Below are positions 36,016 through 44,546 of a DNA stretch of 64,000 nucleotides, one piece after another; position 1 is the stretch's first letter, and each line of letters starts with the position of its first letter. The notes beneath the pieces are model-generated. The model saw nothing but the letters and a program-made list of their open reading frames with translations. It was not told the DNA's origin and did not search any database. The DNA is from Chitinophagaceae bacterium (lineage in GTDB: Bacteria; Bacteroidota; Bacteroidia; Chitinophagales; Chitinophagaceae), in assembly GCA_022843585.1 (NCBI GenBank), contig JALHNJ010000004.1, positions 1-64,000 of the forward strand. Reading direction: 5' to 3'. The translations under genes and the position numbers were made by a program.

Positions 36016-37785
36016 TCAGGAAGTAAACTCCTCTTTTTTCTCAAATTGAAGCTCATATAATTGACTATAAAAACCCCCCTTTTTCAGCAGCTCACTGTGA
36101 GTGCCTATTTCCTTAATTTCTCCCTTATCCAGCACTATAATTTTACTGGCCTTCCGGATCGTGGAAAGCCGGTGAGCAATCACAATCGAAGTTCTTCCCC
36201 GTATTAATGTGTCAATGGCATGTTGAATTAGTATTTCACTCTCTGTATCCACCGAAGAAGTGGCTTCATCCAAAATGAGAATTGCCGGATTGTAAAGCAT
36301 GGCCCGGATAAAAGATAATAACTGCCGCTGCCCCAGCGATAAAGTAGCACCTCTTTCCATTACATTATAATCATACCCACCCGGTAGCCGCATAATAAAA
36401 TCATGCATATCAATAAGCTTGGCCGCTTCAATTACTTTTTCACGACTGATCTCCGGATTTCGCAACGTAATATTATCTATCACCGAACCGGAAAAAAGAA
36501 ATACATCCTGCAGTACGACACCAACATTTTTGCGGAGCGACTCTACTCCATAATCTTCAATATCTACATCATCTATTTTTATCAGTCCTTTTTGAATATG
36601 GTATAAACGATTCAACAAACTTATGATAGTTGTTTTACCGCTTCCTGTATGTCCAACAATGGCAATCGTTTCTCCAGGGTTCGCCATAAAACTTACATCC
36701 TTCAACACATAATTTTCTTCGGTATAAGCAAACCATACTTTATCAAATTCAATTTTTCCAGCTACTTTTTCAGGAGCAAAAGTTCCTTCCTTATCAATAA
36801 AATCTGGATTGTCTAATATTTTAAACACTCTTTCGCTGGCTATAATGCCCATTTGCAATACATTAAATTTATCGGCTATTACCCGCAGCGGTCTGAACAA
36901 TAAATTCAAACATAAAATAAAGGCAACTACGGTACCTTGTTGGCTTTCCTGCAATTGCAATGCTTCTTTGGAAGTGTACCACACCACCAGGCCAATAGAT
37001 AAAGCCAATACAATTTCTACTAATGGGAAAAAAACGGAATAGGCGAATATGGCTTTGATGTTGGCATTCCGATGTTCTTTGTTGATCGCTTTAAATTTAT
37101 TCAGCTCCTGCTCTTCTGCTGCAAAAGCCTGTACCACCGACATGCCTGTTAAATGCTCCTGCACAAAAGCATTTAGACTGGCCACCGCATTTCGTACTTT
37201 AAAAAAAGATTTATTAATACTTTCTTTAAAATAATAAGTAGCCAAAATAATAATAGGAAAAGGAATAAGGGCTATCAATGTCAGTTGCCAATCGGTCCAA
37301 AGCATAAAGCCAAGTACAGAAACAATAGCCAATAAGTCTGCGATAATTGGTACCAAGCCATCAGAAAAAATATCATTGATAGATTCAATATCATTAACGG
37401 TTCTGGTAGTAAGTGTTCCAATAGGCGTTTTATCAAATTGGGAAAGATTAAGCCCCATAATTTTTTTATAGGTGGCTACCCTTAAATCTTTTACAACCGA
37501 TTGTCCGAGCACCGCTGTTGTAAAAGTGAAAAGAAAACGCATGAGTGTTTCAATTACAATTAACCCAATTTGAATCAGGGTAATAGTAACCACCATGTGG
37601 CCTATTGAATTTGTGATGTACTTGTCAACCGTAAGTTGAATAAGAAATGGTCTTACAGGAGTCATAAAGGCCAGCAAAATCGCCAGCACTACAGATAGAT
37701 AAAATTTTTTCTTGTAGGGAGATGCATACTGAAATACCCTACGCAGTAAAGTAAAATTGAAAAACTGTTTTTTAGGTGCTGACAA
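36016..37785 (-). CDS. ABC exporter, fused permease and ATPase (MsbA/MdlB-like)
   Basis: A 589-residue half-transporter that should dimerise. An N-terminal six-helix membrane domain (FYLSVVLAILLAFMTPVRPFLIQLTVDKY ... LTTRTVNDIESINDIFSDG, the latter a typical intracellular loop) is followed by an ATPase with Walker A GHTGSGKTT, signature LSLGQRQLL, Walker B ILILDEATSSVD and switch His IVIAHRLSTI. The family exports lipids or drugs. The start is TTG: the frame has a stop 4 codons upstream and no ATG before the first helix. A perfect TACATTTG element lies just upstream. Confidence 0.92.
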   Translation of the reverse strand: MSAPKKQFFNFTLLRRVFQYASPYKKKFYLSVVLAILLAFMTPVRPFLIQLTVDKYITNSIGHMVVTITLIQIGLIVIETLMRFLFTFTTAVLGQSVVKDLRVATYKKIMGLNLSQFDKTPIGTLTTRTVNDIESINDIFSDGLVPIIADLLAIVSVLGFMLWTDWQLTLIALIPFPIIILATYYFKESINKSFFKVRNAVASLNAFVQEHLTGMSVVQAFAAEEQELNKFKAINKEHRNANIKAIFAYSVFFPLVEIVLALSIGLVVWYTSKEALQLQESQQGTVVAFILCLNLLFRPLRVIADKFNVLQMGIIASERVFKILDNPDFIDKEGTFAPEKVAGKIEFDKVWFAYTEENYVLKDVSFMANPGETIAIVGHTGSGKTTIISLLNRLYHIQKGLIKIDDVDIEDYGVESLRKNVGVVLQDVFLFSGSVIDNITLRNPEISREKVIEAAKLIDMHDFIMRLPGGYDYNVMERGATLSLGQRQLLSFIRAMLYNPAILILDEATSSVDTESEILIQHAIDTLIRGRTSIVIAHRLSTIRKASKIIVLDKGEIKEIGTHSELLKKGGFYSQLYELQFEKKEEFTS

Positions 37786-37806
37786 AATGAATAATTAAAG
37801 AAGCAG

Positions 37807-37814
37807 CAAATGTA
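37807..37814 (-). promoter_or_regulatory. -7 promoter element of the ABC exporter gene
   Basis: On the minus strand TACATTTG, an exact TAnnTTTG match, 21 bases before the TTG start. A -33 TTTG is not evident. Confidence 0.5.
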
Positions 37815-37829
37815 GAGAGAAGAAAGTTA

Positions 37830-40085
37830 TCAGAATGCCCGTTTGTCATCTTCTTCGCCCATAGCAATTTTATATGCTTTAATAAATAATGCACCTAAGT
37901 TTTTGTATGGAGGTATATAATCTTCAAATTCTTTTGCTACTACCATCTTGTCCAATTCTTTCCAGAAAGGAATCCAGTCAATATTATTACCAGTTCTTGC
38001 CTTATCGGTTAAGAGTTGAAAGAAAGGACGGTTCACTTCTGTGGCACCAATTTGTTTGGATGCGATAATATGTGCATCAGGTGCCTTTTCCAGCACATCA
38101 TGAATTAAATGATAACCGCCACAAGAACCCAGGAACACAATTTTTGACGAAGGAAACATTTGCGCAATAGTAGCATCTGCATAGTAGCTATGTCCTCTGT
38201 GAATGGTAATGGATGGATATTCTTTTTTCGCTTCCATGTATTCACACAAAGCTTTTTGTGCTTTTTCGTCTTCTCCACCTTCTTCCGGCAAAGCTCTGTT
38301 CGCATAAATAGTAACTGGCTTCCCTTTAGCTGAATTAATAGTAACCCATTGCTTATTGCTGTTATCTATTCTCCAATTCGCATTACTGAACATATTTACA
38401 AAGCCTCTGAAAATTCCTTGCCCATCTTTATCTCCATAAAAGAAAACCTGCATGATTACTCTGCCGCTATCATTTAATAATGATTTGTTAGGCACTTCAT
38501 AAACCGGCGGAATACCAAGCTCCTTTGTCAGGTCTATTTTGTTTGCTGTGTCAGCAGATAAAAAAAGATTGTTGAGAATTTTATAAATAGCTATTCCTTT
38601 TTTATTATTCTGATTAAGATTGCGTTGATAACATTCCTGCACATTGCGCAACATTTCATTGGCAATAGGTTTCAATGATTCTGCGATACTTGCATAAGAG
38701 TCTGCCACGTCTACTCCATCTTCCAAACCATCCGTTTTCTCCAGGTTTTTTACAAATGCTTTCATCAGGGTATTGGCCGGGTCATCTTCATTGGGGTTGG
38801 TTGATTTAGGAAATGAGCCGAGGAAGTTGCCCAATGTATTGTAACCCGCCGCCATCTTGATCAGTTTGCGGTATTTATCAAAGCTCACTAATGTCAATAA
38901 TGAGTCACCACGGTTGCCAATTTTTTTCATCATTAGTGGATACACACCTTTGGTAAAACTAGAGGTATATATAGACCCGTCTGAAGATACAATCAGATAA
39001 TACAATTCTTCTGCACTTAATGGCTGAATACTTCTGAACCGAACCTCGGCGCCTTCATTATGTAATGCATTTATCGTTGTTATAAAAACAGATTTAGCTT
39101 TATCTTCTAATTTTTTACCAAGCGATTTGTACTCAAACGCAGTATCCTTATTCAATAACCGTTGATAATAATCAATCTGAGTTTTTACCAGCAATTTATA
39201 ATATAGAACAGAATCATCTTTTACATCATCAATATCACGGATCGTTATTTTACCTTTTACAATATTATCCAGAAAAGGAAAATAAAACTGGCCACTTTTA
39301 CTTCTGGCCATAGTGGCAATTGTTTTAACAAATACATCGTCATTAATATTTCTTATCGTAACACCCAACTTACTATTGGAGGCTGCATAGTCATATAATT
39401 GTTTAGGATATTTTCTTGCTACCACCCGTACAAGGCTGTCAGCAAATGGCATAGCCGGATTTTGATACAATGTCAGGAAAGTTTTTGCCGGATTTAAGAC
39501 GCAAAACTTCAGCACCAAATTGTTTTTTGATGCCAGATATCCGGCGTTTTTATCAAAAATACTAGCGCCTAGAACATTGTTTCCCGCATCATATGATAAC
39601 TGACTGATTATACTTTCAATGGATTCATTTTTCCTGTCTTTAGCAACAGATGCTTCAAATGCATTGACGATAACCGGAAGATTTGCAGGGTTTACCTTCT
39701 TATCTGATTTTATTTTCCAGTTTTGTTTAAAATACTTTAGAAGATTTTCAAGACCTGTGAGATAATTAACCTTTAAACGATGGTCTAATACTTTATCCGT
39801 TTCAATCAGGTATTGAATCACATCCACCTTTCTTACCAAAGCCTGTGTAATAAGAAAATTGACATCCTCATCTTTTGAAGGAGTAAAAAGTTTATCGGCT
39901 TTTCCATCGGCTGCCAGAATGGATTTTTGTTCAGCATCTATTGCATCGTGTTTGAGGGCACGGGAAAAAGCAGGCTTAAAAGGCACCGGTATATTTACGG
40001 TATCTGCAATATTAACTCCCTGGGCTTGCACAGCTTCCGCAAAAAAAATCATCAATAAAAGGAAAAGGTATTTGTTCATTGTCAT
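37830..40085 (-). CDS. Large secreted protein with possible clan-CD-like His/Cys pair
   Basis: A 751-residue exported protein with a signal peptide (MIFFAEAVQAQ). The first 550 residues are helical and unlike any family I recognise (segments such as EDVNFLITQALVRKVDVIQYLIETD, repeated TKxxKxL helices). Near the C-terminus SITIHRGHSYYAD (His about 632) and SKIVFLGSCGGYHLI (Cys about 655) recall the His and Cys strands of caspase/gingipain/CHAT folds, where a hydrophobic strand ends in the catalytic residue. The spacing of 23 residues is short for that clan. It lies behind the ABC exporter promoter region in the same direction; a role in self-processing or surface proteolysis is speculation. 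Confidence 0.6.
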   Translation of the reverse strand: MTMNKYLFLLLMIFFAEAVQAQGVNIADTVNIPVPFKPAFSRALKHDAIDAEQKSILAADGKADKLFTPSKDEDVNFLITQALVRKVDVIQYLIETDKVLDHRLKVNYLTGLENLLKYFKQNWKIKSDKKVNPANLPVIVNAFEASVAKDRKNESIESIISQLSYDAGNNVLGASIFDKNAGYLASKNNLVLKFCVLNPAKTFLTLYQNPAMPFADSLVRVVARKYPKQLYDYAASNSKLGVTIRNINDDVFVKTIATMARSKSGQFYFPFLDNIVKGKITIRDIDDVKDDSVLYYKLLVKTQIDYYQRLLNKDTAFEYKSLGKKLEDKAKSVFITTINALHNEGAEVRFRSIQPLSAEELYYLIVSSDGSIYTSSFTKGVYPLMMKKIGNRGDSLLTLVSFDKYRKLIKMAAGYNTLGNFLGSFPKSTNPNEDDPANTLMKAFVKNLEKTDGLEDGVDVADSYASIAESLKPIANEMLRNVQECYQRNLNQNNKKGIAIYKILNNLFLSADTANKIDLTKELGIPPVYEVPNKSLLNDSGRVIMQVFFYGDKDGQGIFRGFVNMFSNANWRIDNSNKQWVTINSAKGKPVTIYANRALPEEGGEDEKAQKALCEYMEAKKEYPSITIHRGHSYYADATIAQMFPSSKIVFLGSCGGYHLIHDVLEKAPDAHIIASKQIGATEVNRPFFQLLTDKARTGNNIDWIPFWKELDKMVVAKEFEDYIPPYKNLGALFIKAYKIAMGEEDDKRAF

Positions 40086-40216
40086 AAGGATAGAATGTCA
40101 AAGTTACTAAGCCCTGCCGATATAGTCCGTTTAACAGGTTTATTATTGATACAGACGCATTTATACACCATAAAGCTGTCTGAACCCGCAAAAATATCAG
40201 CTTTAGCCTCTATACT

Positions 40217-40245
40217 ATTAAGTTATTATTAAGTCTGTGTAAACG
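40217..40245 (+). promoter_or_regulatory. Possible Pho-like direct repeats upstream of the response regulator
   Basis: ATTAAGT occurs twice with starts exactly 11 bases apart, followed after another 11 by the weaker TAAACG. The array lies about 60 bases upstream of the expected transcription start of the regulator gene, suggesting autoregulation. Confidence 0.35.
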
Positions 40246-40280
40246 GGTATCAGCGATTTCCCTGCCCGATAATTTCAAGT

Positions 40281-40288
40281 TAGGTTTG
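40281..40288 (+). promoter_or_regulatory. -7 promoter element of the response regulator gene
   Basis: TAGGTTTG matches TAnnTTTG exactly and lies 17 bases before the ATG at 40306. Confidence 0.55.
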
Positions 40289-40305
40289 CGAAAACTTTCC
40301 AAGAA

Positions 40306-40983
40306 ATGGACAATAAGCCCAGAAAGGTGCTAATTGCTGACGACGAGCCGGATATTTTAGAAATACTGAAATACAATCTTTCTAACGAAGGGTACGAAGT
40401 AATTACTGCTAAAGATGGCGATGAGGCATTGGAAAAAGCCCGTCGTACCCAACCCGACCTTATCATATTGGATGTAATGATGCCCAAAAAAACTGGTGTG
40501 GAAGTTTGTCAGCTTTTACGGGCACAAGCGATTTTTAAAGAAACATTAATCGTTTTTTTAACTGCTGTTAATGATGAAGGCACGCAAATTAAAGGACTTG
40601 AAACCGGCGCAGATGACTACATAAGCAAACCCATCAGCCCAAGAGTTTTTTTAAGCAGGGTAAATGCACTTTTTCGCCGGTTAAATAAAGCGGATTCAAG
40701 GATTCTCACCATCGAACATCTAACTATAGATCCGGAACGTTTCGTTATAATGGTGGGAGATAAAGAAATCATTCTCGCCAAAAAAGAATTTGAATTACTT
40801 TATCTGCTTGCAGTAAAGCCAGGAAGGGTATTTCTTCGTAATGAAATACTGAACCAGGTTTGGGGCAATGATGTAATTGTAGGCGACAGAACCATCGATG
40901 TTCATATTCGTAAGATCCGGCAAAAACTTGGTATAGATTGTATTACTACAGTAAAGGGAGTTGGATATAAATTTGAGTTATAG
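40306..40983 (+). CDS. OmpR/PhoB-family response regulator
   Basis: A 225-residue two-component regulator. The receiver domain has the acidic pair (ADDEPD), phosphoacceptor D56 in LIILDVMMPKKTG and the conserved Lys in YISKPISP. The C-terminal winged helix (ILAKKEFELLYLLAVKPGRVFLRNEILNQVWG ... DRTIDVHIRKIRQKLG) is of the OmpR/PhoB type that binds 11-bp direct repeats. Together with the downstream kinase and a PiT phosphate transporter it is a good candidate for PhoB, but the name rests on context. It may bind the 11-bp arrays noted in this window. Confidence 0.92.
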   Translation: MDNKPRKVLIADDEPDILEILKYNLSNEGYEVITAKDGDEALEKARRTQPDLIILDVMMPKKTGVEVCQLLRAQAIFKETLIVFLTAVNDEGTQIKGLETGADDYISKPISPRVFLSRVNALFRRLNKADSRILTIEHLTIDPERFVIMVGDKEIILAKKEFELLYLLAVKPGRVFLRNEILNQVWGNDVIVGDRTIDVHIRKIRQKLGIDCITTVKGVGYKFEL

Positions 40984-40987
40984 ATTT

Positions 40988-41123
40988 ACAAGGTGCAAAG
41001 ACAAGGTACAAGCACCTTATAAAATTGAGGCTCTTAATTGCTAGCTTAATAATCCTTAAACTTTATAGTTAAATGTGGCCGATTAAGCCTTGTATTTCTT
41101 GTTACTTGTCCCTTGTACCTTCG
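40988..41123. repeat. Long imperfect inverted repeat between regulator and kinase genes
   Basis: The 144-base spacer has arms of about 48 bases: GGTGCAAAGACAAGGTACAAG near 40992 and its imperfect reverse complement (CTTGTCCCTTGTACCTTCGCA) near 41103-41124, with outer-to-inner matches continuing through AGGC and TTAAT. The words AAGGTACAAG recur within each arm. Confidence 0.6.
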
Positions 41124-41127
41124 CACT

Positions 41128-42177
41128 ATGTTTTTCACTAAAAATATTTCTCCCCGCCAACTCTCTGCATTTACAGCCTTAGTACTGGCAATACCTATCA
41201 GCTTATTAATTGGATATATTGAAAATAGCTGGAAGATTGGCGCCATCTGTTTTGCCATCATTTTTGCCGGAAGTTACCTGCTTATATCTTTTATACTGGA
41301 GCGGTTTATTTACCGAAAAATAAAACTGATCTATAAATTCATCCATCAAACCAAGGCTACAAAAAAAGAAGAAACCTATTATAAATATGTGTTGCCACAA
41401 AAAGATATTGCCCAGGTAACTGATGAGGTAGAAGCATGGGCAGCCGAGCATGAAGAAGAGGTGCAGATGTTACGTAGTATTGAGCAATTCCGAAAAGAAT
41501 TTTTACAAAATTTATCTCATGAATTTAAAACTCCGGTCTTTGCCATACAAGGATATATTGACACTTTGCTTGGAGGTGCTTTGGCTAACCCGGAAGTAAA
41601 TAAAAAATTTTTAGAGAAAACTGCTAAAAATGTTGAACGTCTTACGCATCTGCTAAACGACCTTGATGAAATTTCCAGCCTTGAAAGAGGGGAACTCGTT
41701 TTATATAAGGAAAATTTTGTGATACAGGATTTGGTAAGGGAAGTGTATGACAGCTTATCTGCAAAAGCAGAAGCTGCAAATATTTATTGCTCCATTAAAA
41801 AAGGTTGCGAGTCTCCTTTAACGGTTTATGCCGATAAATCAAAAATCAGGCAGGTATTGACTAATCTTATTGAGAACTCCATAAAGTATGGTAAGTATGA
41901 TGGCTCTATTGCCGCCAGTATGTATAAAACAGATGGGAAACATATTTTAATAGAAATAAGCGACGATGGTATAGGAATTAACGAAAAACATGTACCCAGA
42001 ATTTTTGAACGTTTTTACCGAACTGAAGAAGGCAGAAGTATTGATGTAACTGGAAGCGGATTAGGTTTGGCCATTTGCAAACATATTGTTGAAGCACATA
42101 ACCAAACAATACATGTACGCAGCAGAGAAAACATCGGCACCACTATTGGATTTACCCTGGATGTAAAGAAAGATTAA
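41128..42177 (+). CDS. Membrane sensor histidine kinase (PhoR-like)
   Basis: A 349-residue kinase with two N-terminal membrane helices (LSAFTALVLAIPISLLIGYI and IGAICFAIIFAGSYLLISFI) and almost no periplasmic loop, so it probably does not sense an extracellular ligand directly. The H-box is LSHEFKTPVFAIQGYIDTLL, the N-box LTNLIENSIKYG, and the G-boxes DDGIGI and GSGLGLAICKHIV. This layout (short N-terminus, no obvious PAS, followed by PiT) resembles PhoR kinases that depend on PhoU and a transporter for signal. The ATG at 41128 is preferred to the upstream TTG. Confidence 0.88.
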   Translation: MFFTKNISPRQLSAFTALVLAIPISLLIGYIENSWKIGAICFAIIFAGSYLLISFILERFIYRKIKLIYKFIHQTKATKKEETYYKYVLPQKDIAQVTDEVEAWAAEHEEEVQMLRSIEQFRKEFLQNLSHEFKTPVFAIQGYIDTLLGGALANPEVNKKFLEKTAKNVERLTHLLNDLDEISSLERGELVLYKENFVIQDLVREVYDSLSAKAEAANIYCSIKKGCESPLTVYADKSKIRQVLTNLIENSIKYGKYDGSIAASMYKTDGKHILIEISDDGIGINEKHVPRIFERFYRTEEGRSIDVTGSGLGLAICKHIVEAHNQTIHVRSRENIGTTIGFTLDVKKD

Positions 42178-42303
42178 TACCAATCTTTTCCTTCCATGAG
42201 TTAATTAAAGAAAATTATCCCTACACCCTTTGCTATGTTTTATTCACAATTTAATAATATTGGTTTGCAGCCAAAGTATTATACTTTGAGACAACCTATC
42301 TAA

Positions 42304-43203
42304 ATGACTTTCCTCCTTTTTATCGTTATTGTATTATTTATTCTTGCCATCCTGGACTTAGTAGTTGGAGTAAGCAATGATGCTGTAAATTTTTTAAACT
42401 CTGCTATTGGTAGCCGGGTAGCCCGATACCGTACCATTATATTAGTGGCTGCGGCAGGTATTATTCTTGGCTCTATATTCTCCAGTGGAATTATGGAAAT
42501 AGCCCGAAAAGGTATTTTCCACCCAGAGTTTTTTACACTTACAAACCTGATGTGGGTTTTCCTGGCAGTAATGATAACAGATATTATACTGCTGGACGTT
42601 TTTAATTCACTTGGATTACCCACTTCTACAACGGTATCTATCATTTTTGAATTACTTGGAGCAGCATTGATAACAGGGATTCTTATCTCTGTTGAAAAAG
42701 ATGAACCTGTTTCAGCAATGATGAAATACATTAATGCTGAAAGTGTATTAACAATTATTACCGGTATTTTCTTATCCATCTTTATCGCATTTACTTCGGG
42801 TATAATCATTCAATATTTATGCAGGCTCCTTTTTACATTCAATTATGAAGACAAGCTTAAAAAATACGGAGCTTTTTTTGCCGGACTTGGTATCACTTCC
42901 ATCATATATTTCCTTTTAATCAAAGGATTAAAAGGTACCACTTTGCTTGATCCTGCAATGAGAGACTGGATAACGAATAACACCTTACTCATTTTAGGTA
43001 TAATTTTTATAATAGGTTTCCTGGTTTGCTTTTTATTACAAAGAATTGCCTCCGTTAATCCGTTGAAAATTGTGGTGCTAATGGGTACCTTTTCATTAGC
43101 GATGGCATTTGCCGGCAATGACTTGGTAAATTTTATAGGGGTGCCCATTACTGGTTACCTGGCTTTTGAAAATTGGAGGCAAAGTAGTGTTCCGGCCGAC
43201 TAG
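42304..43203 (+). CDS. PiT family phosphate transporter, N-terminal part (ends at in-frame TAG)
   Basis: A 299-residue fragment of an inorganic phosphate transporter of the PiT family. It has about eight membrane helices and the first family signature (GVSNDAVNFLNSAIGSRVA) plus the second repeat signature GNDLVNFIGVPITGY near its end. Full-length Bacteroidota homologues continue through a cytoplasmic loop to more helices and a C-terminal PhoU-like region; here TAG at 43201 stops the frame inside that loop, and the same frame stays open and continues the family sequence downstream. It follows the two-component genes by 126 bases. Either a pseudogene, a sequencing error or readthrough. Confidence 0.8.
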   Translation: MTFLLFIVIVLFILAILDLVVGVSNDAVNFLNSAIGSRVARYRTIILVAAAGIILGSIFSSGIMEIARKGIFHPEFFTLTNLMWVFLAVMITDIILLDVFNSLGLPTSTTVSIIFELLGAALITGILISVEKDEPVSAMMKYINAESVLTIITGIFLSIFIAFTSGIIIQYLCRLLFTFNYEDKLKKYGAFFAGLGITSIIYFLLIKGLKGTTLLDPAMRDWITNNTLLILGIIFIIGFLVCFLLQRIASVNPLKIVVLMGTFSLAMAFAGNDLVNFIGVPITGYLAFENWRQSSVPAD

Positions 43204-43251
43204 CATTACCAGGGGTATCTTGCAAGTAATGATGTAATTGTTCCGAATTAT

Positions 43252-44544
43252 ATGCTGCTCATAGCTGGTATCATAATGGCACTTACACTCTGGCTTAGTG
43301 CAAAAGCAAAGAAAGTAACAGAGACCGAAGTAAACCTTGGGAGCCAGCATGAAGGAGAAGAAAGATTTAAACCCAATAACGTATCGAGGAGCATAGTAAA
43401 AACTTCTATGCGGTTTAGTAATTTATTTGCCCTAATCGTACCAAGATCTGTTTCGCAAAAATATAACCTGAGCTTCGAAAAAAATAAAATGAAGCAGGCT
43501 ACCGTAATTCATGATAAGCCTGCTTTTGACCTTGTAAGAGCAGCATCCAACCTCGTAATTGCCAGCATACTTATAGCTTGGGCTACATCTATGAAACTTC
43601 CTTTATCCACCACTTTTGTTTCCTTTATGGTAGCTATGGGTACATCGCTGGCAGACAGGGCATGGGGAAGAGAAACTGCTGTTTACCGTGTGGCTGGAGT
43701 GCTAAGTGTTATCGGGGGATGGTTTATTACAGCCATCATCGCCTTTGTCGTATCCGGAATTTTTGCTTTCATACTTTATAAAGCAGAAGCTACCGGTGCT
43801 ATCATTTTGTTGTTGATTGCCGCTATTTATATTATTTCATCGCAGCTAAGATTTGCCAGGAAGGAAAAGAAACAAAAAGAAGGAAATAGCAAGCTAATAA
43901 TATTGCAGGGAACAGATGCTGATATTCTGCAGCAAAACAAAAAAATGGTAACTGATACGTTAAGTGAGATTAACCTGCACTATGGCAATATCCTTGAAGG
44001 GTTAAAGAATAGCGAAACTAGTTCCCTGGAAAAGACATATAAAAAACTGAAGGAGCTGGAAGACTATGGATTTAAACTCCGGGCACAAAGTATCCGATAT
44101 ATAAAAAGCCTCAATACGGAGGAATCCAAACCAGCGGCCATACTTCTTTATAGCACCGACCTACTGCAGGACATCACATATTCCTCTCTTACTCTAAGTG
44201 AAGAATGCCTGCACTATGTAAAAAATCTTCATCGCAATCCCAATCGAGAATTTGTGGTAATTACGGATGAATTAAAAATCAAGATGAATAATTTTATTAC
44301 AACCGTCATCATGATTATTACAGAAAATAAAACTGCTGATATTGAAACCGTTAAAACGGCCCGTGATGATGTTCGTAACTTCCTGAACCTGCAACTTGAC
44401 ACACAGGTTGAACAAATTCAGCAAGCTAAACCGGGAGTAAAACAAGCTATACTTCAAACAAGTATTCTCTTACAAAGCCGCGATATTCTGGCTGTAACAC
44501 TTCGCATACTGAAAATGTATAAAAAGTATTTTCAACAAAATTAA
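43252..44544 (+). CDS. PiT family phosphate transporter, C-terminal part with PhoU-like region
   Basis: The 430-residue continuation of the interrupted PiT gene, in the same frame as the upstream part. The sequence starts with a membrane helix (MLLIAGIIMALTLWLSAKA), contains the loop TETEVNLGSQHEGEERF typical of these long transporters and the late helices (LPLSTTFVSFMVAMGTSLADRAWG, the conserved second-repeat region), and ends with about 200 helical residues resembling PhoU/DUF47 (HYGNILEGLKNSETSSLEKTYKKLKELEDYG). Codons 43204-43251 between TAG and this ATG also fit the family, so ATG 43252 may not be a natural start. Confidence 0.78.
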   Translation: MLLIAGIIMALTLWLSAKAKKVTETEVNLGSQHEGEERFKPNNVSRSIVKTSMRFSNLFALIVPRSVSQKYNLSFEKNKMKQATVIHDKPAFDLVRAASNLVIASILIAWATSMKLPLSTTFVSFMVAMGTSLADRAWGRETAVYRVAGVLSVIGGWFITAIIAFVVSGIFAFILYKAEATGAIILLLIAAIYIISSQLRFARKEKKQKEGNSKLIILQGTDADILQQNKKMVTDTLSEINLHYGNILEGLKNSETSSLEKTYKKLKELEDYGFKLRAQSIRYIKSLNTEESKPAAILLYSTDLLQDITYSSLTLSEECLHYVKNLHRNPNREFVVITDELKIKMNNFITTVIMIITENKTADIETVKTARDDVRNFLNLQLDTQVEQIQQAKPGVKQAILQTSILLQSRDILAVTLRILKMYKKYFQQN

Positions 44545-44546
44545 AA

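Noticed and set aside
41046-41261. Minus-strand ORF across the kinase gene start
   Set aside because: It spans the palindromic spacer and the kinase N-terminus in the antisense direction; shadow of structure and of a real gene.
42178-42303. Search for an 11-bp array before the interrupted PiT gene
   Set aside because: TTAA words occur but not at a regular 11-bp spacing, so no box is claimed.
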